A DNA stretch of 64,000 nt. Source: an uncultured Oscillibacter sp. Its GTDB lineage: Bacteria; Bacillota; Clostridia; Oscillospirales; Oscillospiraceae. Of the stretch, positions 44,299 through 52,384 are shown piece after piece; position 1 is the first letter of the stretch; each line of letters opens with the position of its first letter. A model generated the notes under the pieces. It was not told the origin of the DNA. It did not search any database and saw only the letters and a list, made by a program, of their open reading frames with translations. Both the position numbers and the translations under genes were made by a program. The stretch spans positions 6,732-70,731 of the forward strand of contig CAJUDW010000011.1 in assembly GCA_910584995.1 (NCBI GenBank), in the 5' to 3' direction.

Positions 44299-46059
44299 TT
44301 ATTTAATGGTCTTTGCGCCCACTTCCTCCCGCAGCAAGGCGGCGAACTGCTCCAGGGACATAGCCCCCAGATCCTCTCCGGAGCGGTGCCGGACGGAAAC
44401 CGTCCGGTTCTCCACGTCCCGGTCGCCTACCACCAGCATATAGGGGATCTTCTCCAAAGTGGCCTCCCGAATCTTTTTGCCAATCTTCTCGTTGCGGGTG
44501 TCGGTCTCCACCCGGAAGCCCTGCCGATCCAGACTGGCAGCCAGTTCCGCGGCGTAGCCGTCCGCCCGCTCGGTGACGGTGAGGATCTTTACCTGGATGG
44601 GGCTCAGCCAAGCCGGGAACGCCCCGGCAAAATGCTCGGTAATCACGCCGATGAACCGCTCGATAGAGCCCAGCACTACCCGGTGGATCATAACGGGGCG
44701 GTGCTTCCCGCCGTCCTCGCCGGTGTACTCCAGTTCAAACCGCTCGGGCAGCTGGCTGTCCAGCTGGATGGTGCCGCACTGCCAGGTCCGGCCCAGGGAG
44801 TCGGACAGGTGGAAGTCCAGCTTGGGGCCATAGAACGCCCCGTCTCCCTCGTTGATGACGAATTCCTTGCCCATACCGGTGATGGCGGCCTTCAGGATGT
44901 CCTGGTTCCGCTCCCACTCCTCCACGGTGCCGATGTGATCCTCCGGCATGGTGGAGAGTTCGATGGTGTAGCTGAGGCCAAAGGTGGCGTACACCTCGTC
45001 AAAGAGACGCACGGTCTCCTGGATCACGTCCTGCATCTGGTCCCGGGTCATAAAGACATGGGCGTCGTCCTGGCTGAAGCAGCGGACCCGGAAAAGGCCG
45101 TGGAGCGCACCGGAGAGCTCATGCCGGTGGACCAGGCCGATTTCGCCTACCCGCAGGGGCAGTTCCTTGTAGGAGTGGGGCTCGCTGGCGTACACCAGCA
45201 TCCCGCCGGGGCAGTTCATGGGCTTGACAGCAAAATCCACCTCATCGATGACGGTGGTATACATATTATTTTTATAGTGATCCCAGTGGCCGGACCGCTC
45301 CCACAGCTGGCGGTTCAGCATGATAGGGGTGGAAATCTCCACATAGCCGTACTTCTTGTGGACCTGCCGCCAGTAGTCCAGCAGGGTGTTTTTCAGCACC
45401 ATGCCCTTGGGCAGGAAGAAGGGGAAGCCGGGCCCCTCGTCCCGCAGCATAAACAAGCCCAGTTCCTTGCCCAGCTTCCGGTGATCCCGCTTCTTGGCCT
45501 CCTCAATCCGCTGGAGATAGGCGTCCAACTCGTCCTTCTTGGGGAAAGCAATGCCGTAGATCCGCTGGAGGGTCTGGCGGCTGGAATCCCCCCGCCAATA
45601 AGCGGCGTTGCATGCGGTCAGCTTCACGGCGTTCCCCTTCACCCGGCCGGTGGAGTCCAGGTGGGGCCCGGCGCAGAGATCCGTGAACTCCCCCTGCCTG
45701 TAGAAGGAGATATGGGCGTCCTCCGGCAGGTCGTTGATGAGTTCCACCTTGTAGGGCTCGTCTTTCTCCTCCATGAACTTGAGGGCCTCCTCCCGGGGCA
45801 GTTCAAACCGCTCCAGCTTCAGCTTCTCCTTGCAGATTTTCCGCATCTCCGCCTCGATCTTCTCCATGATCTCTGGGGTAAAGGGGAAGGGGGAGTCCAT
45901 ATCGTAGTAAAAGCCCTCGTCGATGGAAGGCCCGATGGCCAGCTTAACCTCCGGATACAGCCGCTTCACGGCCTGGGCCAAAATATGGGAGCAGGTATGC
46001 CAATAGGTCTTGCGGTAGGTCTCGTTCTCAAACGTATACTGGTTGTTTTCTTCTGCCAT
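44299..46059 (-). CDS. thrS: Threonyl-tRNA synthetase without TGS domain
   Basis: 586 aa, about 50-60 shorter than usual because the N-terminal TGS domain is absent; it starts directly in the editing domain (YWHTCSHILAQAVKRLYP, CAGPHL). Class II core motifs: motif 2 FRVRCFSQDDAH, zinc-binding Cys in MNCPGGM, motif 3 HRVVLGSIERFIG. A C-terminal anticodon-binding domain follows. ATG 46059 has AAGGAGG 6 nt upstream. Expression is governed by the T-box leader at 46091-46330. Confidence 0.96.
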   Translation of the reverse strand: MAEENNQYTFENETYRKTYWHTCSHILAQAVKRLYPEVKLAIGPSIDEGFYYDMDSPFPFTPEIMEKIEAEMRKICKEKLKLERFELPREEALKFMEEKDEPYKVELINDLPEDAHISFYRQGEFTDLCAGPHLDSTGRVKGNAVKLTACNAAYWRGDSSRQTLQRIYGIAFPKKDELDAYLQRIEEAKKRDHRKLGKELGLFMLRDEGPGFPFFLPKGMVLKNTLLDYWRQVHKKYGYVEISTPIMLNRQLWERSGHWDHYKNNMYTTVIDEVDFAVKPMNCPGGMLVYASEPHSYKELPLRVGEIGLVHRHELSGALHGLFRVRCFSQDDAHVFMTRDQMQDVIQETVRLFDEVYATFGLSYTIELSTMPEDHIGTVEEWERNQDILKAAITGMGKEFVINEGDGAFYGPKLDFHLSDSLGRTWQCGTIQLDSQLPERFELEYTGEDGGKHRPVMIHRVVLGSIERFIGVITEHFAGAFPAWLSPIQVKILTVTERADGYAAELAASLDRQGFRVETDTRNEKIGKKIREATLEKIPYMLVVGDRDVENRTVSVRHRSGEDLGAMSLEQFAALLREEVGAKTIK

Positions 46060-46090
46060 AATAATCCTCCTTGTAATTAAGGGGTAGTGC

Positions 46091-46330
46091 AAAAAACCAC
46101 CCCTGACGGGAAATCAGGGGTGGGATACAAAGCGTATTCCACGGTTCCACCCTGCTTGCGTCCTGGGGACGCCGCTCGTGTCCTCTGTAACGGGAGGGCC
46201 CGTCCCAGCTTGTTTCGCCGGGCGGCTCGGGAGTGGTACAGCCGCAGGCAGCCGTGGGAGCCTCACAGCAAACGGCCCCTTCTCTGAACGTCGCCCTGCG
46301 GGTTCTTCCCCGTCTTCGCCATTTTATAAC
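46091..46330 (-). promoter_or_regulatory. Thr T-box riboswitch leader of thrS
   Basis: Reverse strand, ~240 nt from the promoter to the terminator. Specifier ACC (Thr) at 46237-46235 in GTACCAC; AG-bulge type CTGTGAGG; the AGAGA element upstream; T-box motif GGTGGAACCGTGG at 46151-46139; terminator hairpin CCACCCCTGA / TCAGGGGTGG (46097-46123) then six T. Uncharged tRNA-Thr would pair its UCCA end with UGGA and prevent termination. Confidence 0.93.
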
Positions 46331-46336
46331 GAGGCC

Positions 46337-46365
46337 AGTCTAGCATCTGCGCAGGTTTTTGTCAA
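46337..46365 (-). promoter_or_regulatory. thrS promoter
   Basis: Reverse strand TTGACA (46365-46360), 17-bp spacer, TAGACT (46342-46337), just upstream of the T-box. Confidence 0.8.
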
Positions 46366-46431
46366 GGGGAGAATCGCCGGGAAACCGCCCCCTCCTGCCG
46401 CCGGAACCCGGGACAGCCCCACGGCCGCGGA

Positions 46432-46460
46432 TTGCGTATCCCGGCCGGCTGTGCTATAAT
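46432..46460 (+). promoter_or_regulatory. Promoter of the DUF3788-like gene
   Basis: TTGCGT (46432-46437), 17-bp spacer, extended -10 TGC-TATAAT (46455-46460). The same -35, spacer length and -10 occur ahead of the SnoaL-like gene at 40123. Confidence 0.7.
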
Positions 46461-46497
46461 TGGAGAGGAAAACCGAAATTTGGAGGAAAGCATCCAC

Positions 46498-46916
46498 ATG
46501 ATCGGCTTACAGGACAAAAACAGCCGCCCCACCTTTGAGGAAATAGGTGAATATGCGAGAAATCCCTTTTTCATGGAATTCTGCCGGGAAATCAAGGCCA
46601 CATATGCATGCGGCGAAAAAATAGAGTACAGTTCATGCAGCTGGGAAAGAGGCTGGAACGTCAAATTTAAAAGGCGGGAAAGGGCCTGTGCACCATATAT
46701 CCCAGGGAGTATTACTTTACCGTTATGATCGTGATTGGCCTAAAGGAAAGGGCCTTGGTTGAAACGATCCTGCCGGAATGTACGGTTGAACTGCAAAGTA
46801 TCTGTCGGCAGACGCAGGAGGGCAACGGGCAGCGGTGGCTGATGATTGATCTGGAATATCCGGGGCCCCTGTATCACGATCTCCTGCGCCTTATCCAAAT
46901 CCGCAGGAACAGCTAA
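46498..46916 (+). pseudogene. DUF3788-like protein, frameshifted
   Basis: Begins MIGLQDKNSRPTFEEIGEY with GGAGG upstream. After WNVKFK the frame runs out, but a -1 shift at the AAAA run 46669-46672 continues as GKGLCTIYPREYYFTVMIVI and then to LLRLIQIRRNS at 46916. The joined ~140-aa protein resembles DUF3788 proteins. One missing A in a homopolymer explains the break; sequencing error is possible. An in-frame ATG at 46725 could express only the C-terminal part. Function unknown. Confidence 0.7.
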
Positions 46917-46946
46917 AGGCCGTTTGCGCTTCTCAAGCAGGGCTTA

Positions 46947-47054
46947 CCGTGGGGCGGGGAAATTTTCCCCGCCCCACGGCCTGTTAAACAGCCGCCCCCA
47001 TGAAGGCAGCTGAGGCCCCCGTCACCAAGGCGGGGAAATTTTTTCCCGCCCCTT
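46947..47054. repeat. Pair of GC-rich palindromes with AAATTTT cores
   Basis: 46947-46979 is a near-perfect 33-nt palindrome (GTGGGGCGGGGAAA against its complement). 47027-47054 is a second, shorter one with GGCGGGGAAATTTT core. The first can end the DUF3788-like transcript, though no U-tract follows. The second ends at the -35 of the ECF promoter. Confidence 0.55.
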
Positions 47055-47082
47055 CAAACTTTTCTCCCCGCTCCGCCGTCTA
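47054..47082 (+). promoter_or_regulatory. ECF-type promoter, probable autoregulation
   Basis: TCAAAC (47054-47059) followed by TTTT, 17-bp spacer, then CGTCTA (47077-47082). The AAC and CGTC elements match promoters of SigV/SigW-like ECF factors, so the sigma factor downstream probably drives its own operon. Confidence 0.6.
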
Positions 47083-47174
47083 TCCTATAGACGCCGCCCC
47101 AGCAGTCCCACCGGCGCCGGGCGGGACGGCGGATTTCCCGGCCTCTTCCGAGACCGGCAGAAAGGAACAAGGAT

Positions 47175-47660
47175 GTGACAAATGTGACAAAGGAAACACT
47201 CCTGACCCGCTACTTGGTAGAGGAGCAGGCCCGGTTCTACCGGATAGCCTACGGCATCCTGCAAAACCGGGAGGAGGCGTTGGACGCAGTGCAAAGCGCC
47301 GTCTGCCGGGCCCTGGAGCGGCAGGACAGCCTTCGGGACACCGGGGCGGTCAAGACCTGGTTCTACCGGATCCTGATGAATATCTGCATGGACACCCTCC
47401 GCCGCCAGGCCCGCACCATGCCTCTGCCGGAGGACGGGGATCTGGCCTGGGAGGATCCAGAGCCTGCGGACGATTCCCTGACCCATCAGGTAGACGCCCT
47501 GCCTCCGGAGATGGGCCTTGTAGTAAAGCTGCGGTTTTACGAGGAACTGTCCCTGCGGGAAATCAGCCAAACCACCGGGCAAAACATCAACACTGTAAAA
47601 AGCCGTCTGTACGCCGGTTTGAAAAAGCTGCGCGTCGCTATGGAAGGAGCGGAACTATGA
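47175..47660 (+). CDS. ECF RNA polymerase sigma factor (SigV-like)
   Basis: 161 aa. Sigma-70 region 2 (EEQARFYRIAYGILQNREEALDAV; WFYRILMNICMDTLRR) and region 4 (LPPEMGLVVKLRFYEELSLREI; INTVKSRLYAGLKKLR), no regions 1 or 3. Start is GTG with AAGGA upstream. Its stop overlaps the anti-sigma start (ATGA). The paired RsiV-like gene makes a SigV-type envelope-stress, lysozyme-responsive system likely. Confidence 0.92.
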   Translation: MTNVTKETLLTRYLVEEQARFYRIAYGILQNREEALDAVQSAVCRALERQDSLRDTGAVKTWFYRILMNICMDTLRRQARTMPLPEDGDLAWEDPEPADDSLTHQVDALPPEMGLVVKLRFYEELSLREISQTTGQNINTVKSRLYAGLKKLRVAMEGAEL

Positions 47661-48508
47661 ATAACGAATTTAAAAACGCCAAAGAGGCTTATGACGCCAC
47701 CCCCATCCCCCCGGAGTTGGAAGCCCGTGTACAGCAAGGCATCCGGCACGGGAAAGCCCTTTACAAGTCCCGGAAAAACAGGGCTTTCCGCCGCCTGACC
47801 GCTACCGCCGCCTGCTTTATCCTGGTGCTGGCGGGGCTGAACCTGTCCCCCGCCCTGGCCCATGCCGCCTCCAATGTGCCGGTGCTGGGAGGGCTGTTCC
47901 GGATGCTGACCGTTACCAACTACAATACGTCCGAGGACGGCATCAACTATGACGTGAACGTCCCGGAACTGGAGGCTGACGGCACGCTGGCCGAAAGGGT
48001 CAACGCCGCCATCCAGGAGAAGGTGGACGCCCACATGGCCAAGGCCCGGCAGGACTGGGACGACTACCGGGACGCCTTCTTCGCCACCGGCGGCACCGAG
48101 GAGGACTGGAATGGTCGGGAGATGGACGTGATCGTGGATTACGAGATCAAGAGCCAGACAGACACCCGGATCTCCTTTGTGGTGACTCTGGCAGAGGGCT
48201 GGGTCGCTTCCATGGAAGAACGGTATTACTACAATCTAGATATCGCGGCAGATCGGGATGTGACACTCCAGGATCTCCTGGGAGAAAACTGGGTGGAGCG
48301 CTGCAACGCCGCTATCCAATCCCAGATTGACGCCAGCGTGGACGGGGAGGGCTTCAGCCTGTTCTTTGCTCCGGAGGATGGCGGTTTCACAACCGTGGAT
48401 GCGTCCACCCAGTTCTATATCCGGGAGGACGGCACGGTGGTAGTCGCCTTCCCCCGCTACAGCATCGCCGCCGGTGCGGCGGGCATCCCGGAGTTTCCGA
48501 TTGCATAG
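47657..48508 (+). CDS. RsiV-like transmembrane anti-sigma factor (DUF3298)
   Basis: 283 aa. Cytosolic ~50 residues with NAKEAYDATPIPPELEARV, the start typical of RsiV; one membrane helix (LTATAACFILVLAGLNLS); a ~210-residue outer domain including YYNLDIAADRDVTLQDLLG and FAPEDGGFTTVDASTQFYI, matching DUF3298/RsiV. In Bacillus RsiV binds lysozyme, is cleaved by signal peptidase and RasP, and frees SigV. A signal-peptidase-like ALAHAAS lies just after the helix, consistent with that mechanism. Confidence 0.88.
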   Translation: MNNEFKNAKEAYDATPIPPELEARVQQGIRHGKALYKSRKNRAFRRLTATAACFILVLAGLNLSPALAHAASNVPVLGGLFRMLTVTNYNTSEDGINYDVNVPELEADGTLAERVNAAIQEKVDAHMAKARQDWDDYRDAFFATGGTEEDWNGREMDVIVDYEIKSQTDTRISFVVTLAEGWVASMEERYYYNLDIAADRDVTLQDLLGENWVERCNAAIQSQIDASVDGEGFSLFFAPEDGGFTTVDASTQFYIREDGTVVVAFPRYSIAAGAAGIPEFPIA

Positions 48509-48535
48509 CCTATCTGTACAGGCAGCCTCTCCCGC

Positions 48536-48576
48536 CAGGGGCCGGAAAACAGCTGTTTTCCGGCCCCTGTAATTTT
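48536..48576 (+). terminator. Terminator of the sigma/anti-sigma operon
   Basis: Perfect 34-nt palindrome (48536-48569; half-site CAGGGGCCGGAAAACAG) followed by TAATTTT. The gap 48577-48760 holds no gene. Confidence 0.8.
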
Positions 48577-48760
48577 GTCTGCCCTTTTGGTTTCCTGCCT
48601 GCGCTAACGGGAAATCTCCTGATTGAAACGGATTTTCCGGCGCGCCGCTGTTTGGAAAAAGCTTTCCGTGATGCCGGGCGGAGCCCAGGATGCTGCGCCC
48701 GAAGGCACGTTTTGGGAGGCGGCGTTTAGGCCGGAGGCGGAAAGCGTGTTTTGATACGCC

Positions 48761-48791
48761 GGGAGGGCGGGGATGATATCCCCGCCCTCCC
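48761..48791 (-). terminator. Hairpin after the 259-aa gene
   Basis: 14-bp perfect stem GGGAGGGCGGGGAT (48761-48774) and ATCCCCGCCCTCCC (48778-48791), 3-nt loop, 35 nt past the leftward stop. U-tract poor. Confidence 0.5.
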
Positions 48792-48825
48792 TTGGTAACT
48801 TTTGAATGGTACATCCACCGCTGTT

Positions 48826-49605
48826 TTAATCGTCTGTGATGGTCGTGGTGGTAATGGTGGCGGAAACGCTGATGGAAGCGGAAACCGACACGCTGGAAGA
48901 AACCACGTTGCCGGACACGCCTGCAGAGGGCTTATCCGCCGGGGCATCCCCGCCTTCGTCCCCCTTCTCCCATTTGTCGAAGAGATCCATCACCGCGTCA
49001 TAGGTATCCTTTGTGATATCCGGCAGGGCGCCGCCCCAGGACTTGGTGGCCGCCTCAAAACCTTTGATGAAGGCATCCTTCAGCAACCCGATTTTCTCAG
49101 GATTGCCGCCTACCAGGGCCTTACCGAAGTCCACAATCCGCTGGGAGGTCTGCTTGACACCCCAATAACCGTCCTCGGAGATGGCTTCCTGAGCGGCGGA
49201 TTTGATCTCCGGATCCACGGTGTAGTCGCCCTTGGCAATGGTCTGCCAGAACGCGTCGTTGTTGTCGGAACCCTCGGCCCAGGCAACCTTCACCCCCTGC
49301 TTGGACAGCATATCCTTCACAGAATTGATGAATCTCGCCTGAATCTGGGCCTGCTCTGCCTTCAGCTGGGCCACCAGCTTCTGGTTGGGCTTATAGATCT
49401 TGCCGGTGCTGTCGTCAGGGGTCTTGGCCTCCTCTTTTTCGCCGGACTCAAAAGTATCCACGTCAGGCTTCTGGGTCTCCTGTCCGGCAGCCGCCGAATC
49501 CTTGACCTCTTCGGTCTCCTCCGCCGCGGCGGCCGGGGCGGGTTTGCCTGCGGCGTCCACCGCCTTCTGATAACCGGGGTTTACCAAGCCAATCAAATCT
49601 ACCAT
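48826..49605 (-). CDS. Conserved hypothetical protein, 259 aa
   Basis: No signal peptide and no membrane helix. An acidic, low-complexity N-terminal ~65 residues lead to a helical core (FINSVKDMLSKQGVKVAWAE; YWGVKQTSQRIVDFGKALVG; ALPDITKDTYDAVMDLFDKW). The core is reminiscent of a family sometimes named hydrogenase-4 component G in databases, from memory only. It ends in an odd tail of alternating Ser/Val then Thr/Ile. RBS GGAGG. Function unknown. Confidence 0.65.
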   Translation of the reverse strand: MVDLIGLVNPGYQKAVDAAGKPAPAAAAEETEEVKDSAAAGQETQKPDVDTFESGEKEEAKTPDDSTGKIYKPNQKLVAQLKAEQAQIQARFINSVKDMLSKQGVKVAWAEGSDNNDAFWQTIAKGDYTVDPEIKSAAQEAISEDGYWGVKQTSQRIVDFGKALVGGNPEKIGLLKDAFIKGFEAATKSWGGALPDITKDTYDAVMDLFDKWEKGDEGGDAPADKPSAGVSGNVVSSSVSVSASISVSATITTTTITDD

Positions 49606-49761
49606 ATCAAAAACTCCTCCCTGTTTTTTCTCCCGGCGTCCTTACCAGGATGCACGACGCTGCCCCGCCCGGAGGCGGAGAGTATCCTTCTGTTAATTTT
49701 TATCGGCAAAAATCCTGGAAAATTAAGAAACCCCTACATTCTTTTTCCAAAGAAAGCAGTA

Positions 49762-49788
49762 AAAACCGGCCCGTTCCGGGCCGGTTTT
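49762..49788 (-). terminator. Terminator after the 327-aa SLH protein gene
   Basis: 12-bp stem AAAACCGGCCCG (49762-49773) and CGGGCCGGTTTT (49777-49788), 3-nt loop, U-tract on the reverse strand, 137 nt past the stop. The stretches 49606-49761 and 49789-49924 hold no gene. Confidence 0.75.
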
Positions 49789-49924
49789 CAGCGTATCCAA
49801 AAAAGATGTTTCTATTTTCTCACAGGGCCCTGTACCTCGGTCGTCCGCCCCGGCGGGCAGTCCCAGCCCGCTTCCTGTACGGTGTTTTCCACAGGAAGCA
49901 CTTAGGGGCCTGTACGGCGGCTTA

Positions 49925-50908
49925 TTAGAACCAGCCGAAAAATCCGGCGGGCTCGGCCTCCCCCTCCAGGAGCGTCCTGGCAGCGGAGAGCATCAGGGCC
50001 GCATCTGCCCGGGTCACAGGGGCCTCCATGGTCCCGCTGCCGAAGCTGCCTGCGGACAGCACGCTGACAGCCTCCATGTTCCCCACCGCCTGGGCCGCCC
50101 AGGAGGGCACCGCCTCCCGATCCGCGTACCAGACGTCCAGATCCACATCTCCCAAATCCAGCACCCGATCCAGGATTGTGGCCGCCTGGCTGAAGGTAAT
50201 GGCGTCTCCGCCCCGGAAGGCCGCGCCCTCCGCCGTGGCGCTCCCCTGGACGATGCCCTCCGCAACACCTGCGGCGGCGTAGGCCTTAGCCCATGTGGGG
50301 ATGGCCGCGTCATCACAGAACCCCGTCATGGTGACGGCAGTAACCTCCCGTCCGGCAGTCTCCATCACCATAGCCAGGAACTCGCTGCGGGAGACAGGCC
50401 GGTCCGGCTCGAAATAGTAGTGTTTCCCGATTCTGGCCCCGGTGAAAACGCCGGTCTCCGCCAGTTCCTGGGCTGCGGCAGCAGCCGCGCTGCCCTCCAT
50501 GTCCTTGTAGTCCACGCCGGACTTCGTTTTTTCAATGGTAACGGTGACTGTGGCCGGAAGGGATGTGTGTCCGGCGCTGTCGGTGGCGGTATAGGTGAAT
50601 TTGTCACTGCCGGTAGTCCCCTCGTCGGGCGCGTAGGTGAAGCTGTCGTCCGCAATCACCACAGTGCCCTTTTTCGGCATGTCCTCCAGAGCGAAGGTGA
50701 CGGCTTCCCCCTCCTTGTCAACGGCCAGGAACTTGGCCTGATAGGGCACACCCCGGTAGGTTTTGATCTCCAGATCCTGGGCGGCCGGCGCCCCCGGTTC
50801 CGCCGTCTTTTCCGTTTTCTTCCCAAACAGCGCCGAGGCGCTGCCGCTCAGGACCAGCGCCGCCGCCAGAGCCAGGGCGGCTGTACGCTGCGCGTAACGA
50901 TTTTTCAA
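49925..50908 (-). CDS. Secreted SLH protein with Ig-like domain
   Basis: 327 aa. Start is a TTG at 50908, with AGGAGG 8 nt upstream, giving MKNRYAQRTAALALAAALVL as signal peptide ending near SASA. Residues ~45-125 resemble a tandem Ig/cadherin-like module (DSFTYAPDEGTTGSDKFTYT). Three SLH domains follow (VDYKDMEGSAAAAAAQELAE; FCDDAAIPTWAKAYAAAGVA; WYADREAVPSWAAQAVGNME). It should be attached to the cell wall. Monocistronic. Confidence 0.85.
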   Translation of the reverse strand: MKNRYAQRTAALALAAALVLSGSASALFGKKTEKTAEPGAPAAQDLEIKTYRGVPYQAKFLAVDKEGEAVTFALEDMPKKGTVVIADDSFTYAPDEGTTGSDKFTYTATDSAGHTSLPATVTVTIEKTKSGVDYKDMEGSAAAAAAQELAETGVFTGARIGKHYYFEPDRPVSRSEFLAMVMETAGREVTAVTMTGFCDDAAIPTWAKAYAAAGVAEGIVQGSATAEGAAFRGGDAITFSQAATILDRVLDLGDVDLDVWYADREAVPSWAAQAVGNMEAVSVLSAGSFGSGTMEAPVTRADAALMLSAARTLLEGEAEPAGFFGWF

Positions 50909-50958
50909 GTGGCACTCCTCCTGTATCAATAAGGTACAGGCCTATTGTCCGCCGGTTT

Positions 50959-50997
50959 CCAAAAATTATTCCCGGCGGGAAATTTTCCGCCGGGAAT
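50959..50997 (-). terminator. Terminator of the rodA-like gene
   Basis: Reverse strand ATTCCCGGCGG (50997-50987), 8-nt loop, CCGCCGGGAAT (50978-50968), then AATTTTTGG. Confidence 0.75.
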
Positions 50998-51011
50998 TTT
51001 GCAGGCACGCC

Positions 51012-52199
51012 CTATCGCTTATAACGGTTCCGCCGGTCCAGCAGGGCCGACCGCATCTTGATGCCGGACACCACCCCCATGGCGGTGAACAGCGTGACAA
51101 TGGAAGACCCGCCGTAGCTGAAAAAGGGCAGGGTAACGCCGATGACCGGCATGATGAAGAGGCACATGCCGATGTTGATCACCGTCTGGTAAATCAGCAT
51201 GGCGGCAATGCCCACGCAGACATAGCAGGAGAAGGAGGTCTCCGCCCGCCGGGCCACCAGCAGCACACGAAAAATAATCGCCGCCAGCAGAATCATAATC
51301 AGGAGGCACCCCACCAGCCCCAACTCCTCCCCACAGACGGAGAAGATCAAATCCGTCCGCCGGGCCGGCAGGTTAGTGGATTCGGCACTCTGGGTCTGGA
51401 GCCCGCTCATGTACCCCTGGCCGAATACGCCGCCGGAACCGATGGCCAGCAGGCTCCGGGTCTGCTGCCATCCCGCCCCCTGGACGTCGTAGCTGTGGTC
51501 GAAAATCACCCGGAACCGCCCCTGGATATATCCCGGCAGCAGTTCCAGCGTCCAAACCAAGGCGGCAGCAGCCGCCCCGCCCCCCAGCAGCAGCACAAAC
51601 CACCGCAGGGCGAAGCCCGCCACAAAGGCCATAAAAAGGAAAATGAAGAAAAAGGTCAGGGCGTTGCCCATGTCCCCGGAGATGACGGTATAGTACCCGA
51701 TCAGCGCCAGGGCGTGCCCCCCCACAGACAGGGCCGCCGGGAAGGATTTCAGATCGTTCTTCTCCTCCCGCAGCCAGGCCAGCTGCTTGGCCAGCAGCAG
51801 CGTGAAGGTGATTTTCACCACCTCCGCCGGGCCGATCTGGAAGGGCAGGAAGGGCAGCGCCAGCCAGGCCTGGTTGCCGGTGGTGCTCTTGCCCACGCCA
51901 AGGGGCGTCAACAGCAGGCCGATAAAGACGATGTTAAACACGACCAGCCACTTCCACCGCTTCATCACCGCGTCCAGATCCAGCACGGACATGAAGATAT
52001 AGGCGAAAATGCCGATCACCAGCGCCATCCCCTGGACGCCCACATACCGCATCATCCGGTCAGGGGCAGGGGTCAGGAAATGGGTGGCGCTGGCAATCAA
52101 GGCCATGCCGTACAGGGTGGCGGCGCAGCAAAGCCCCAGCAGCACCAAATCGGCCTGCTGGAGGAAATCCGCCAGAATCACTTTCAGTCTTTGGGTCAT
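51012..52199 (-). CDS. rodA: RodA/FtsW/SpoVE family peptidoglycan glycosyltransferase
   Basis: 395 aa with ten or so membrane helices. SEDS signatures: GNQAWLALPFLPFQIGPAE, SGDMGNALTFFFIF, SGLQTQSAESTNLPARRTDLIF and PFFSYGGSSIV. Makes glycan strands with a partner class B PBP for elongation; closest to RodA by the N-terminal MTQRLKVILADFLQQADLVL and by lacking FtsW tail features. ATG 52199 with GAGGG upstream. Monocistronic from its own promoter; no mreBCD here. Confidence 0.88.
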   Translation of the reverse strand: MTQRLKVILADFLQQADLVLLGLCCAATLYGMALIASATHFLTPAPDRMMRYVGVQGMALVIGIFAYIFMSVLDLDAVMKRWKWLVVFNIVFIGLLLTPLGVGKSTTGNQAWLALPFLPFQIGPAEVVKITFTLLLAKQLAWLREEKNDLKSFPAALSVGGHALALIGYYTVISGDMGNALTFFFIFLFMAFVAGFALRWFVLLLGGGAAAAALVWTLELLPGYIQGRFRVIFDHSYDVQGAGWQQTRSLLAIGSGGVFGQGYMSGLQTQSAESTNLPARRTDLIFSVCGEELGLVGCLLIMILLAAIIFRVLLVARRAETSFSCYVCVGIAAMLIYQTVINIGMCLFIMPVIGVTLPFFSYGGSSIVTLFTAMGVVSGIKMRSALLDRRNRYKR

Positions 52200-52243
52200 G
52201 ACTTGTCCCTCTTTATCCCGGAAAAACCAACGTGCATTTATGG

Positions 52244-52272
52244 AGTATACCATAAATACGAAAGAATGTAAA
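52244..52272 (-). promoter_or_regulatory. rodA-like gene promoter
   Basis: Reverse strand TTTACA (52272-52267), 17-bp spacer, TATACT (52249-52244). Confidence 0.75.
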
Positions 52273-52291
52273 CGCCGGAACACGGTTTTCC

Positions 52292-52320
52292 TGTACACGG
52301 GCCGGAGAATGTGGTATACT
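52292..52320 (+). promoter_or_regulatory. tsaE-tsaB promoter
   Basis: TGTACA (52292-52297), 17-bp spacer, TATACT (52315-52320). Divergent from the rodA-like promoter 20 bp away. Confidence 0.7.
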
Positions 52321-52384
52321 ATTAGTCTGACAATCTGAATCCAGCCGGGTTCCGGCAGCATATTTTTCAGGAAGGGGCGGCAGC

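Noticed and set aside
46725..46916. Independent 63-aa gene downstream of the DUF3788-like start
   Set aside because: No ribosome-binding site; its sequence continues the DUF3788-like protein after a frameshift, so it is treated as the second part of one broken gene.
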